A program made the position numbers and the translations under genes. Source: Solilutibacter silvestris (GTDB lineage: Bacteria; Pseudomonadota; Gammaproteobacteria; Xanthomonadales; Xanthomonadaceae). From it: a DNA stretch of 64,000 nt. Positions 20,768 to 29,663 of this stretch are shown here, piece after piece. The notes under the pieces were generated by a model. That model had not been told where the DNA came from, did no database searches, and worked only from the letters and a program-made list of their open reading frames with translations. Where the stretch lies: the NCBI RefSeq assembly GCF_002895945.1, contig NZ_NPZB01000001.1, positions 1,565,501-1,629,500 of the forward strand. The letters are read 5' to 3'. The stretch's first letter is position 1. Every line of letters starts with the position of its first letter.

Positions 20768-21511
20768 TCAAAAACTCATGAACAAGCCGCCGTTCACCGG
20801 CAGCAACGCACCCGTAATGAATCCCGCATCCTCGGCTGCGAGAAACGCCACCGCGCGCGCGATTTCCTCCGGCTCGCCGAGCCGGCCGACTGGCACTTGC
20901 GCCACGATCCCGGCGCGAATCTCCTCCGGCACCGCCATCACCATCTCCGTCGCGCAATACCCCGGCGCCACGCAATTCACCGTGATGCCCTTGCGCGCCA
21001 CCTCGCGTGCGAGGGACATGCTGAAACCGTGCATGCCGGCTTTCGCCGCCGCGTAATTGGTTTGGCCGAACTGGCCGGTCTGGCCGTTCACCGAACTGAT
21101 GTTGACGATGCGGCCATGACCCTGCGCCAGCATCGGCTCGATCGCATGGCGGCAGGTGTTGAACACACCGTCGAGATCGACCGCCATCACCTGCTGCCAC
21201 TGCAACGCATCCATCTTGCGCAACGACGTGTCGCGGGTGATGCCGGCGCAATTGACCAGGATGTCGAGTCGTCCGTGCTTCGCCACGATCTCGCGCACCA
21301 GCGCGCCGCAGCGATCGAAATCGGTGACATCAAGTGCCGCGAATTCCACATCCAGCCCGGCCATCGCGACGGTGAATGCTTCGATGCGTTCGCTGCGGCC
21401 GGCGAGATCGCCGGCGATCACATGGCAATCCTGCGCAGCCAGTGCGCGACACACAGCGCTCCCCAGGCCACCGATGCCGCCGGTGACCAGTGCAACTCTT
21501 CGTGGACTCAC
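20768..21511 (-). CDS. SDR acetoacetyl-CoA reductase, paralogue of PhbB
   Basis: This 247-residue short-chain dehydrogenase has TGGIGGLG (cofactor loop), NCAGITRD, the catalytic Ser in NISSVNGQTGQFGQ, and YAAAKAG with catalytic Tyr and Lys. The SVNGxxGQFGQTNY stretch is typical of PhbB-type reductases that make (R)-3-hydroxybutyryl-CoA for polyhydroxybutyrate. The start is GTG at 21511, overlapping the phaR stop by 4 nt (GTGA), which shows translational coupling with a PHB regulator. Less likely: a FabG-like ACP reductase. Confidence 0.88.
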   Translation of the reverse strand: MSPRRVALVTGGIGGLGSAVCRALAAQDCHVIAGDLAGRSERIEAFTVAMAGLDVEFAALDVTDFDRCGALVREIVAKHGRLDILVNCAGITRDTSLRKMDALQWQQVMAVDLDGVFNTCRHAIEPMLAQGHGRIVNISSVNGQTGQFGQTNYAAAKAGMHGFSMSLAREVARKGITVNCVAPGYCATEMVMAVPEEIRAGIVAQVPVGRLGEPEEIARAVAFLAAEDAGFITGALLPVNGGLFMSF

Positions 21512-22005
21512 TTGCGGTCGGTCCGCTTGCCGGTCGCGGCGGAGTCGGAGGTTCCGGTCGGCATCCCGGAAGTGCGCAGGAACTGTTGCTGCATGTCCTT
21601 CCACACGTCCATGTTGCGTTCGGCCATCTGGTTCATCATCGTCCACGGCGTCGGCCCGAGCATGCCGCCCAGTTGCTGGCGGAACTGCGCCTGTTGTTCG
21701 GTGAACAACTGCATTGCCCGTTCCAGGTAATTGCCCATGAAGCCCTGCATCGAATCGCCGTAGAGGCGGATCATCTGCGCCAGCATCGGCGTGGTCAGCA
21801 CCGGTTCGCCGGATTGTTCGTGCTCGGCGATGATCTGCAACAACACCTGCCGTGTCAGGTCATCACCGCTCTTGGCATCGCGCACCTCGAACTCCTCGTT
21901 GTCGAGGATCAACTGGCGCACGTCCTCGACGGTGATGTAGCTGGAAATCTCGGTGTCGTAGAGGCGGCGGTTCGGGTACTTCTTGATGATGCGCGGTTGA
22001 CTCAT
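21508..22005 (-). CDS. phaR: Polyhydroxyalkanoate synthesis repressor PhaR
   Basis: This 165-residue protein begins with the PHB/PHA accumulation regulator domain (IIKKYPNRRLYDTEISSYIT), which binds DNA, followed by the PHB_acc segment (MIRLYGDSMQGFMGNYLE) and a Gln-rich helical C-terminus. PhaR binds PHB and phasin promoters and leaves DNA when polymer forms. The true start is ATG 22005. It lies between two acetoacetyl-CoA reductase genes on the same strand. Confidence 0.94.
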   Translation of the reverse strand: MSQPRIIKKYPNRRLYDTEISSYITVEDVRQLILDNEEFEVRDAKSGDDLTRQVLLQIIAEHEQSGEPVLTTPMLAQMIRLYGDSMQGFMGNYLERAMQLFTEQQAQFRQQLGGMLGPTPWTMMNQMAERNMDVWKDMQQQFLRTSGMPTGTSDSAATGKRTDRK

Positions 22006-22076
22006 GGCTGGCAGGCCCCCTGATCGATTTCGCCAGCATGGCGCAGCGCAGCACGCTCCGCAAGCGCCGGAATGCA

Positions 22077-22103
22077 AAACAGGCCGGTTTTCCCGGCCTG
22101 TTT
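22077..22103 (-). terminator. Rho-independent terminator after phbB
   Basis: Perfect 11-bp stem AAACAGGCCGG / CCGGCCTGTTT with a 5-nt loop, ending in T-rich sequence on either strand. It lies between phbB and phaR, so it ends the gluQ-phbB transcript and leaves phaR with its own promoter. Confidence 0.8.
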
Positions 22104-22224
22104 GCTTGGATGAATGGGGAGGCTCCTCACTGATGCCATCCCTGGCGTTTCCATCCGGTTCGGCATCCTGCCTCGCATGGTGATTCCGCATGCGCTGCCG
22201 ATAGGACAGCGCATGAGCGCGAAA

Positions 22225-22965
22225 TCACCATCCCATATGGTGCCCACCGTTGATGTCGAGATTGGAGCCGGTGATCCAGCCCGAACGCTCGTCGGCGAGG
22301 AAGGACACGCCGTGGGCGATTTCCTCGGGTGTGCCGAGGCGACCGGTGGGGATGTCGGCGACGATCTTGGCGCGGACTTCCTCCGGAACCGCCATCACCA
22401 TGTCGGTGGCGATGTAGCCGGGCGAAATGGTGTTGACGGTGACGCCATTGCGGGCGTTTTCGCGCGCCAGCGAAATGGTGAAACCGTGCATGCCGGCCTT
22501 GGCGGCGGCGTAGTTGGCCTGGCCGTACTGGCCCTTCAACCCGTTGACCGAGCTGATCTGGATGATGCGGCCCCATTTGCGCTCGCGCATGCCTTCGATC
22601 ACCGGACGCGTCACGTTGAACACCGAATTGAGGTTGGTGTCGATCACGTCGGTCCACTGGTCGGTCTTCATGCGATGGAAGGTGCCGTCGCGGGTGATGC
22701 CGGCGTTGTTCACCAGGATCTCGACCGGGCCGAGCTTGTCCTCGACTTCCTTGATCATGCGCGCGGAATCCTCGGGCGATGTCACGTCGCCCTTGACCAG
22801 GGCCACGTCGATGCCGTCCTTCTTGAGTTCCGCCTGCCACGCCTTCGCTTTTTCTTCGTTGCGGTAATTGGTGGCGACCTTGTGGCCCATGCCGGCCAAT
22901 TCCCGGACGATGGCGGTGCCGATGCCGCCGGTGCCACCGGTAACGAATGCGACGCGTGAAGTCAT
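22225..22965 (-). CDS. phbB: Acetoacetyl-CoA reductase PhbB
   Basis: This 246-residue NADPH-dependent SDR converts acetoacetyl-CoA to (R)-3-hydroxybutyryl-CoA. Motifs are TGGTGGIG, NNAGITRDGTFHRM, catalytic SSVNGLKGQYGQ, and YAAAKAGMHGFT. Length and the NGGHHMGW C-terminus match PhbB proteins. The start overlaps the gluQ stop by 4 nt. The synthase genes phaC/phaE are not in the window. It is closely similar to the reductase at 20.8 kb, probably from gene duplication. Confidence 0.94.
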   Translation of the reverse strand: MTSRVAFVTGGTGGIGTAIVRELAGMGHKVATNYRNEEKAKAWQAELKKDGIDVALVKGDVTSPEDSARMIKEVEDKLGPVEILVNNAGITRDGTFHRMKTDQWTDVIDTNLNSVFNVTRPVIEGMRERKWGRIIQISSVNGLKGQYGQANYAAAKAGMHGFTISLARENARNGVTVNTISPGYIATDMVMAVPEEVRAKIVADIPTGRLGTPEEIAHGVSFLADERSGWITGSNLDINGGHHMGW

Positions 22966-23843
22966 GACTGCTCCAGATTGAGTGAAAGCGGGCCGCGCGG
23001 GACGCGCGACGGAACGAACCGCTCAACCGCATCATGCAACCATTCGTGTGACGTTGCGTGTGGCGTTGCAGCAAATTCCTGTTGACCAAGTTGTCGCCAT
23101 GCATCGCGCAATGCCGGCAGCGGATCGCCGCGGTCGATTGGGTGCGCCGCCGATGACTTCGACAGCTTGTGGCCGAGGCGATCCACCAGCAACGGCAGGT
23201 GTGCGTAATCGGGCGTCGGATAGCCGAGCAATCGTTGCAGCAGGATTTGCCGCGCGCTGGAATCGAGCAGGTCGGCGCCGCGCACCACCGCGGTGATGCC
23301 TTGCGCGGCATCGTCCACCACCACCGCGAGTTGGTAGGCCCAGCAACCGTCGCTGCGTTTCAGCACGAAATCTCCGACGTCGCGATCGACGCGTTGCGAC
23401 TTTGGGCCGTGGATGGCGTCGATGAAATCGATGCTGCAACCATCCGGCACGCGCAGGCGGATCGCCGGATCGGGGCGCTGCAGACCCGGCACGCAGGCGC
23501 GATGGATGCCGCCCTGCGCCTCCAGCACGTTGCGACTGCAATGGCATTCGAAGGCGTGGCCGGCGGCAATCAGGCGATCGAGGGCGGCGGCATACAGAGC
23601 ATCGCGATTGCTCTGTCGTTCCACCGGGCCATCGTGCGCGAATCCGAACGCGGCCAATGTCGCCAGTTGGTCGTCCGCCGCGCCCGCCACTTCGCGGATC
23701 CGGTCGACGTCCTCGATCCGCAGCCACCATTCGCCACCGGCATGGCGCGCGAACAGCCAGCTGCCGAGCGCCGCCAGCAGCGAGCCGGGATGCAGCGGGC
23801 CTGTAGGAGAGGGCGCGAAACGACCGCGAACGTGAACTTGCAT
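22962..23843 (-). CDS. gluQ: Glutamyl-Q tRNA(Asp) synthetase
   Basis: This 293-residue truncated GluRS paralogue attaches glutamate to queuosine of tRNA-Asp. It has the GRFAPSPTGPLHPGSLLAAL N-terminus with an HxGS form of the class I HIGH motif, zinc-binding CHCS with a later Cys in RACVPG, and a KLSKSS form of KMSKS. The anticodon-binding domain of true GluRS is absent, which is the hallmark of GluQ-RS. I chose ATG 23843 over a TTG eight codons upstream. Confidence 0.93.
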   Translation of the reverse strand: MQVHVRGRFAPSPTGPLHPGSLLAALGSWLFARHAGGEWWLRIEDVDRIREVAGAADDQLATLAAFGFAHDGPVERQSNRDALYAAALDRLIAAGHAFECHCSRNVLEAQGGIHRACVPGLQRPDPAIRLRVPDGCSIDFIDAIHGPKSQRVDRDVGDFVLKRSDGCWAYQLAVVVDDAAQGITAVVRGADLLDSSARQILLQRLLGYPTPDYAHLPLLVDRLGHKLSKSSAAHPIDRGDPLPALRDAWRQLGQQEFAATPHATSHEWLHDAVERFVPSRVPRGPLSLNLEQS

Positions 23844-23924
23844 GCGTGGATACGGGTCTGGTTGCACTTGAATTTAACGCGACTGCCCCACACTGTGCAG
23901 GAAACACGAGGAGTTTCCGCTGTC

Positions 23925-24830
23925 ATGCTCAAGCGCATCACATTGTTCCTGATCACCAATCTCGCGGTGATGATCCTGCTCGGGATCGTCATGACCGTGT
24001 TCGGGATCAACCCGGCGCGGACCTCCGGTTTGCTGGTGATGGCGGCGATCTTCGGCTTCGGCGGATCGATCATCTCCCTGCTGATGTCGAAAATGATGGC
24101 GAAGTGGAGCACCGGTGCAAAGATCATCACCCAGCCAAGCAACGAGAGCGAGCGCTGGCTGGTGCAGACCGTGCAGCACCACGCCCGGAAGGCCGGCATC
24201 GGCATGCCCGACGTCGCGATCTACGATTCGCCGGATATCAACGCCTTCGCCACTGGCGCCAACCGCAACCACGCGCTGGTCGCGGTCTCGACCGGCCTGC
24301 TCAATTCGATGAATGCCGACGAGGCCGAAGCGGTGCTTGGTCACGAGATCGGTCACGTCGCCAACGGCGACATGGTGACGATGGCGTTGCTGCAGGGCGT
24401 GCTCAACACCTTCGTGATCGTGTTGGCGCGCGTGGTTGGCCAGGTCGTTGACGGCTATCTCAGCGGCGGTCGCCGCGAGGGTGGCGGCGGGATCGGTTAC
24501 TGGATCACGGTGAACGTGCTGCAGCTGGTATTCGGCCTGTTCGCCAGCGTGATCTCCATGTGGTTCTCGCGCCAGCGCGAATTCCGCGCCGACATCGCCG
24601 GTGCCGAGCTGGCTTCGCGCGAAAAGATGATAGCGGCGCTGGAACGCCTGCAGCTCAACCATGGCGAGTCGGGATTGCCGAAGCAGTTCCAGGCCTTCGG
24701 CATCTCCGGCGACCTGCGCCAGGGCTTCGGTGCGCTGCTGATGAGCCATCCGCCGCTGGAGGTACGCATCGAGGCCTTGCGCAAGGCCCAGCTCAATCCG
24801 TCAGCATTGCGCGAAGGCGTAGTGAGCTGA
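23925..24830 (+). CDS. htpX: Membrane zinc metalloprotease HtpX
   Basis: This 301-residue inner-membrane M48 protease degrades misfolded membrane proteins. It has two N-terminal helices (residues 4-22 and 32-55), the zinc-binding HEIGH motif, further helices near 150-215 and the third ligand in REFRADIAGAEL. The ATG at 23925 follows a GAGGAG ribosome site. Transcribed divergently from gluQ. In E. coli the gene is under CpxR and heat-shock control; no such site was identified here. Confidence 0.95.
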   Translation: MLKRITLFLITNLAVMILLGIVMTVFGINPARTSGLLVMAAIFGFGGSIISLLMSKMMAKWSTGAKIITQPSNESERWLVQTVQHHARKAGIGMPDVAIYDSPDINAFATGANRNHALVAVSTGLLNSMNADEAEAVLGHEIGHVANGDMVTMALLQGVLNTFVIVLARVVGQVVDGYLSGGRREGGGGIGYWITVNVLQLVFGLFASVISMWFSRQREFRADIAGAELASREKMIAALERLQLNHGESGLPKQFQAFGISGDLRQGFGALLMSHPPLEVRIEALRKAQLNPSALREGVVS

Positions 24831-25167
24831 TTCAAGGCACGCGCTGGCTGGCGTGGGTGGCCAGACCCAATGCGCGGGACGCCGTGAATCCGTCCATGGA
24901 GGCTCGACTCGGCATCCATGCCTCGTATGCCCGCGCATTGGGCAGACCACCCACTTGCCGCGCGCGTGTTGTTGCTTCTCAGAGACTTGAAAGCCGCCAC
25001 CGGCGGCGCCAGCGCGGTTCGTCCGTATGGCCGACCATTCCGCCGCATGGATGCGGCGGCTGAGCCTACATGGACGTATTCACGGCGTGTCGGCCATATG
25101 GACAACCGACGCAGGCGCACAGCCGGGCGATGCTTTTCGCCAAGCCAGCGCGTGCCTTGAACCGCGA
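24831..25167. repeat. Composite intergenic palindromic repeat, copy 3
   Basis: In the convergent gap between htpX and the fimX-like gene, unit B is at 24866-24942 (perfect arms CCCAATGCGCGGG / CCCGCGCATTGGG up to one wobble position) and unit A lies inverted at 25021-25103 (arms GTCCGTATGGCCGAC / GTCGGCCATATGGAC) with the perfect inner stem CCGCCGCAT-GG-ATGCGGCGG. The arms differ between copies but keep pairing (TAGGGAC versus TATGGAC with compensating changes), which suggests the structure is under selection. Confidence 0.88.
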
Positions 25168-27243
25168 TCAGAAGTCGAAGCTGAGGTCGGGGCTGGGCGG
25201 GGCGAGGAAGTTGCCCTGCACGTATTCGACGTTGGCGAGGAACAGCGTGGTCATGCTGCCGGAATCGTTGACGTCGCAGGCGATCGTCGATGCGCCCGAT
25301 GCAGTGGCGGCGGCACCGAGGTCGCGGACGCGCGCCTGCTGTTCCGGCGAGCGCGCGTAATCGGTCATGAAGCTGCCGTCGAGCTTGACGAAACGCGGGC
25401 GCAGATGCGCGATCAACTGCGCCGAGCTGAGGCCGACGCCGAACTGATCGATGCAGAAGCCGGCACCGAACGCGGCCAGCTGACGATTGAACTCGGCGGC
25501 TTCGTTGACCTGGGTCGAGACCTTGGACTCGTTGATCTGGACGACCAGGCGATTGGCCGGGATGGCGTGTTCCTGCAACACCTGCTGGATGAAGGCCGGC
25601 AGCGTGGTGTCCTCGATCGAGGCGCGTGAAATGCGCACGATGAAGCGCATCTCGCGCTTGGCGTTCGCGGCCAGCGTACGGACCGCCTTGGCGATCACGC
25701 CACGGTCGAGGTCGCGGATCAGCCCGTGTTCCTCGGCGATCGGCAGGAAGGCGTTCGGCATCACCAGTTCGCCGGTGCCGTTGTCCATCCGCATCAACAC
25801 ATCGAAGAACGGCGCGTTGTTGCCGTGCAGGCTGATGATCGGCTGGTAGTGGAGGACCAGTTGGTCGTTCGTCAGCGCGCCGCGGATGCGCTCGATCCAG
25901 GCATTGATGCGGTCCTGCTCGGCGCGATCAATGGCGCCGGGATCGTACAGCTCCATGCGGTTGCCGCCGACGCCCTGCGCGGTTTCCAGCAATTGCTGCG
26001 CACGCGCCAGCACCCGTGGCACCTGGGCGTTGCGTTCGCTCACCTGCACGGCGCCGACGCTGGCCGTCACCGTCAGCGAATGGTCGCCGGTTTCGAGGAT
26101 GCGTCCGCCGATCACGGAGACGATGTCGCGGGCCAGTACCTCGGTTTCGGCATGACTGGACCCGCGTGCCAGCACCGCGATGACCTGTTCGCCGAAGCGC
26201 GCGGCTTCGACCTGTTCGTCCAGCAGCGGGCGCAGGCGTTCGGCCAGCGCCGCCATCAGGGCATCGACATTGTTGATGCCGACGCTCTGCACCAGCGAGC
26301 CGAAATGATCGGGCTGGATCAGCAGCAGGCCATGGTGTTCGTGTGCGCTGGCAGAACGGGCGACGGCGTCTTCCAGCGATTGCAGGAAGGTTGGCCGGTT
26401 GAGCAGGCCGGTGGCGACATCCTGGCGACGCAGGGTTTCCATCTGCTCCATCATCGCCGGGTCGAAGGCGGTTTCCTTGCGCCGGAAGATGATCTGCAGG
26501 CAGGGTTCGCCGTCGTAGGTGGCCGGCGAGAATTCCATCGTCGCCGGGAATTCCTGGCCGTCGGCATCGTGCGCGGTGAGATGGTGCGGTGGCGGCGTCT
26601 CGCCGCCCTTGGACAACTGTTTCAGCAGCGTCTTGAAGTCGTTGGCATCGGCCGGCGCGACCATGTCGAGGATCGACATGCCCTCGACTTCATCGAAGTC
26701 GGCGTAGCCGAACATTTCCAGGTAGGCCTGGTTGGCGCGGATATGCATGCCTTCGTGGATGTAAGCGATGGGATCGCGCGAGGAATCGATCAGCGCGTCG
26801 CAGCGGCGTTCGGTTTCGTGCAGGCGCGCGTCGAGGTGGCGCAGGTCACGGCGGGCGTTGAGATCGCGGTACTCGCGTTCGACGGCGCGGCGGAGATGGC
26901 CATCGCGGTTGCGCAGGGCGATGTTGTCGGCGCCGAGGCCGATCATCGCAGCCAGCCCGGCATCGTCGTGGCCATCGGCGATCAGGATCACCGGCAGGTC
27001 GTTGCCGGTGGCGCGTGCGAGCGTGAGCGCCTGGGTCGGTTCCACCGTCTTGCTGGTGGCCGCGGCGAGGACCAGATCGACCGGCTGGCCAGCGAGCATC
27101 GCGCGGTATTCATCGAGACTGGTGGGGCGATTGGCGCGCACGGCCAAGCCGTCGTTGCGCAAGCCGGTGACGATGGATTCGGCATCTTCCATGCGGTCAT
27201 CGATGACCAGGACCCGGATCGTGTGGTCTTTCTTCCGTTGCAT
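25168..27243 (-). CDS. fimX: FimX-like c-di-GMP effector (REC-like, PAS, degenerate GGDEF and EAL)
   Basis: This 691-residue protein has an N-terminal receiver-like domain (VLVIDDRMEDAES), a PAS domain (about 145-260), a GGDEF-type domain with a destroyed active site (ARFGEQVIAVL instead of GGDEF) and an EAL-type domain with lost catalytic residues (FFDVLMR in place of an EALLR-type motif; IDQFG instead of DDFG). The degenerate pattern is that of FimX, which binds c-di-GMP in the EAL domain and controls type IV pilus assembly and twitching through PilZ in Xanthomonas and Pseudomonas. The start ATG 27243 is well placed. Catalysis is unlikely. Confidence 0.85.
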   Translation of the reverse strand: MQRKKDHTIRVLVIDDRMEDAESIVTGLRNDGLAVRANRPTSLDEYRAMLAGQPVDLVLAAATSKTVEPTQALTLARATGNDLPVILIADGHDDAGLAAMIGLGADNIALRNRDGHLRRAVEREYRDLNARRDLRHLDARLHETERRCDALIDSSRDPIAYIHEGMHIRANQAYLEMFGYADFDEVEGMSILDMVAPADANDFKTLLKQLSKGGETPPPHHLTAHDADGQEFPATMEFSPATYDGEPCLQIIFRRKETAFDPAMMEQMETLRRQDVATGLLNRPTFLQSLEDAVARSASAHEHHGLLLIQPDHFGSLVQSVGINNVDALMAALAERLRPLLDEQVEAARFGEQVIAVLARGSSHAETEVLARDIVSVIGGRILETGDHSLTVTASVGAVQVSERNAQVPRVLARAQQLLETAQGVGGNRMELYDPGAIDRAEQDRINAWIERIRGALTNDQLVLHYQPIISLHGNNAPFFDVLMRMDNGTGELVMPNAFLPIAEEHGLIRDLDRGVIAKAVRTLAANAKREMRFIVRISRASIEDTTLPAFIQQVLQEHAIPANRLVVQINESKVSTQVNEAAEFNRQLAAFGAGFCIDQFGVGLSSAQLIAHLRPRFVKLDGSFMTDYARSPEQQARVRDLGAAATASGASTIACDVNDSGSMTTLFLANVEYVQGNFLAPPSPDLSFDF

Positions 27244-27345
27244 CCCACCCTCTGCGCCGCGCCTGGGGGAGTGGCGCAGTCGATGGCAACTATACCGGAC
27301 GGAACTGAATGGTCATCCGTGGGGACGGACGAGGCTTGATGCCGG

Positions 27346-28356
27346 TCACACCAGCGGGCGCTTGCCGGGATCGCCGGCGACCTCGCGAACCAGTTTCGGC
27401 ACCAGATAACCGGACAGCCGCGCGGCGAGATCGCGATGCAGGGCCAATGCTTCGGCATCGGTGACTTCGAAATGCGCGGCGCCGCTGACGCGATCGAGCT
27501 GGTGCAGGTAATAGGGCAACACGCCGGCGCGATGGCCGCGTTCGCACAACTCGGCGAGGGCAGCGACCGAATCGTTGACACCTTTCAGCAGCACCGCCTG
27601 GTTCAGCAGCAGGACGCCGGCGTCGCGCAGGCGGGCGAGGGCGGCATCGACACTGTCATCGAATTCATTGGCGTGGTTGGCGTGGAGTACCACCGTGACC
27701 GGCCACGGCAGGTCGCGCAACCACGCGATGAAACCGTCATCGACACGTTCCGGCAGCACCACCGGCAATCGCGTATGGATGCGCAGGCGACGCAGGTGAG
27801 GAACGCGCTTCAGGGCATCGCTGAGTTCGGCCAGCTTGCCGTCGGCCAGCGATAGCGGATCGCCACCGGAGAGGATCACTTCGTCGATGGACGCATCGGC
27901 CGCGATGATCTCCACCGCCTCGGCCCATTGCCCGCGCGCGGCGGTGTCCTCGGCATAGGGGAAGTGGCGACGGAAGCAATAGCGGCAATTGATGGCGCAG
28001 CTGCCGGTGGCGATCAGCAGGGCGCGGCCTCGGTATTTGCGGATCACGCCGGAACCCGCGCGTGCGGCGCCATCACCGACGGCATCCAGCGTGAAACCGG
28101 GAACGACTTGGTCCTCGTCGTCCAGTGGCAGGACTTGCCGCAGCAACGGATCGCCGGGATCGCCATGGCGCATGCGCGCGACGAAGCCGCGTGGCACCCG
28201 CAGCGGGAATTGCGCCATCGCCGCCGGCGAGATGCGCGTGGCCAGCGTCTGCAGCCCGAGCAGGCCCAGCAGCTCCGCCGGATCGCGCACGGCCTCGCGC
28301 CACAGCGCTTGCCAGCGCGCTGCGGCCTGTCGTGGCAATGGTCGAGCAGGTATCAT
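27346..28356 (-). CDS. epmB: EF-P (R)-beta-lysine pathway aminomutase EpmB
   Basis: This 336-residue radical-SAM enzyme of the lysine 2,3-aminomutase family has the cluster motif [13 protein letters not shown] (CxxxCxxC). PLP and substrate residues lie in the C-terminal part. It makes (R)-beta-lysine, which EpmA attaches to EF-P. It is divergent from efp with a 54-bp gap, the classic arrangement. EpmA is not in the window. Confidence 0.94.
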   Translation of the reverse strand: MIPARPLPRQAAARWQALWREAVRDPAELLGLLGLQTLATRISPAAMAQFPLRVPRGFVARMRHGDPGDPLLRQVLPLDDEDQVVPGFTLDAVGDGAARAGSGVIRKYRGRALLIATGSCAINCRYCFRRHFPYAEDTAARGQWAEAVEIIAADASIDEVILSGGDPLSLADGKLAELSDALKRVPHLRRLRIHTRLPVVLPERVDDGFIAWLRDLPWPVTVVLHANHANEFDDSVDAALARLRDAGVLLLNQAVLLKGVNDSVAALAELCERGHRAGVLPYYLHQLDRVSGAAHFEVTDAEALALHRDLAARLSGYLVPKLVREVAGDPGKRPLV

Positions 28357-28410
28357 GTCGGGTTTATTCTATCGGGCCCGGCACCATCGGGCCGCACTGA
28401 GGAGCACGAC

Positions 28411-28977
28411 ATGGCCAGCCTGGGCATGAATGACGTCAAGAACGGCCAGAAGATCCTGGTCAACAACGATCCCTGCGTCATCACCGACACCGAATACGTG
28501 AAGCCGGGCAAGGGCCAGGCCTTCACCCGCATGAAGTACCGCAGCATCAAGTCGGGCCGCGTGGTGGAAATGACCATGAAGGCGACCGATTCGGTGGAGC
28601 AGGCCGACGTCGTCGACACCGACATGAACTACATGTATTCGGACGGCGAATACTGGCACTTCATGGATCCGCAATCCTTCGAGCAGGTCCAGGCCAACAT
28701 CAACGGCATGGGCGGTGCCGAGAAGTGGCTGAAGGGCGAGGAACAGTGCATCGTGACCCTGTGGAACGGCAACCCGATCATGGTGCAGCCACCGAATTTC
28801 GTCGAACTCAAGATCACCGAGACCGATCCTGGCGTGAAGGGCGATACGGCTGGTACCGGCGGCAAGCCGGCCACGCTGGAAACCGGCGCGGTGGTGCGCG
28901 TGCCGCTGTTCGTCGGCCAGGAAGAAATCATCAAGGTCGACACCCGCAGCGGCGAGTACGTCAGCCGCGTGAAGTAA
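28411..28977 (+). CDS. efp: Elongation factor P
   Basis: This 188-residue protein relieves ribosome stalling at polyproline. The modified lysine is Lys34 in VKPGKGQAF, the site beta-lysylated in E. coli, which agrees with epmB being next door. Three beta-barrel domains are present at normal length. ATG 28411 follows TGAGGAG. This matters locally because proline-rich proteins such as the DksA here would depend on it. Confidence 0.97.
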   Translation: MASLGMNDVKNGQKILVNNDPCVITDTEYVKPGKGQAFTRMKYRSIKSGRVVEMTMKATDSVEQADVVDTDMNYMYSDGEYWHFMDPQSFEQVQANINGMGGAEKWLKGEEQCIVTLWNGNPIMVQPPNFVELKITETDPGVKGDTAGTGGKPATLETGAVVRVPLFVGQEEIIKVDTRSGEYVSRVK

Positions 28978-29003
28978 CGTCGGTCAACGCGGAGAGGGAA
29001 CGC

Positions 29004-29663
29004 ATGTCGTCGAGCGCAACGCCTGCAACACCCGGCACCGATCTCTTTCCGCACGAGCGCGTCGTGTTCTTCAGCGACGCGGTCTTCGCGATCGCCATCA
29101 CCTTGCTGGCGATCGAGCTGAAGTTGCCGGGTCACGACACGACCGATGCCGCTGCGGCCGTTGAAATCACCGCCACCTTCATTGCCTATTTCGTCAGTTT
29201 CATGGTCACTGGCGTGTTCTGGACCAGCCACATGCTGACGTGGAAACACGTCACCCGGGTCAACGGCGGGATGGTGTGGCTCACCCTGATGCAATTGATG
29301 TTCGTGGCGTTGATGCCGTTTGCCACGCGCGAGTATTCACTCGCGATCGTTGCCAATGATCCGTGGCGCTCGGCGATGTATGCCGCCGTGCTGATGATGA
29401 TTTCGTTTTTCTCGCTGCGCACGCGCCTGAAGGTAGTCAGGCAGGAGGACTTGCGCGACAAGATCGGCTTCATCGAGACGCGCTGGTTCATCGCACGGGG
29501 AGTGATCCCGTTGTGCATATTCGCGGTGATGGTGCCGCTGGCCTTCGTGGTGCCGCCGAAATGGATCGCATTGGTGTTCTTCCTGATCTTCCCGCTGCTG
29601 AAGATCGTCCGTCGCCGCATCTTCCAATCATCGACTCCCGCACTGGAATCGCCGCATGACTGA
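29004..29663 (+). CDS. TMEM175/DUF1211 family membrane protein (potassium-channel-like)
   Basis: This 219-residue protein carries the FSDAVFAIAITLLAIELK motif of the first helix, which lines the pore in bacterial TMEM175 channels, and about six hydrophobic segments. Bacterial members are weakly selective K+ channels. The ATG at 29004 has GGAGAGGG upstream. Its 3' end overlaps the start of the next gene by 8 nt, so co-translation with the deaminase gene is likely. Confidence 0.85.
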   Translation: MSSSATPATPGTDLFPHERVVFFSDAVFAIAITLLAIELKLPGHDTTDAAAAVEITATFIAYFVSFMVTGVFWTSHMLTWKHVTRVNGGMVWLTLMQLMFVALMPFATREYSLAIVANDPWRSAMYAAVLMMISFFSLRTRLKVVRQEDLRDKIGFIETRWFIARGVIPLCIFAVMVPLAFVVPPKWIALVFFLIFPLLKIVRRRIFQSSTPALESPHD

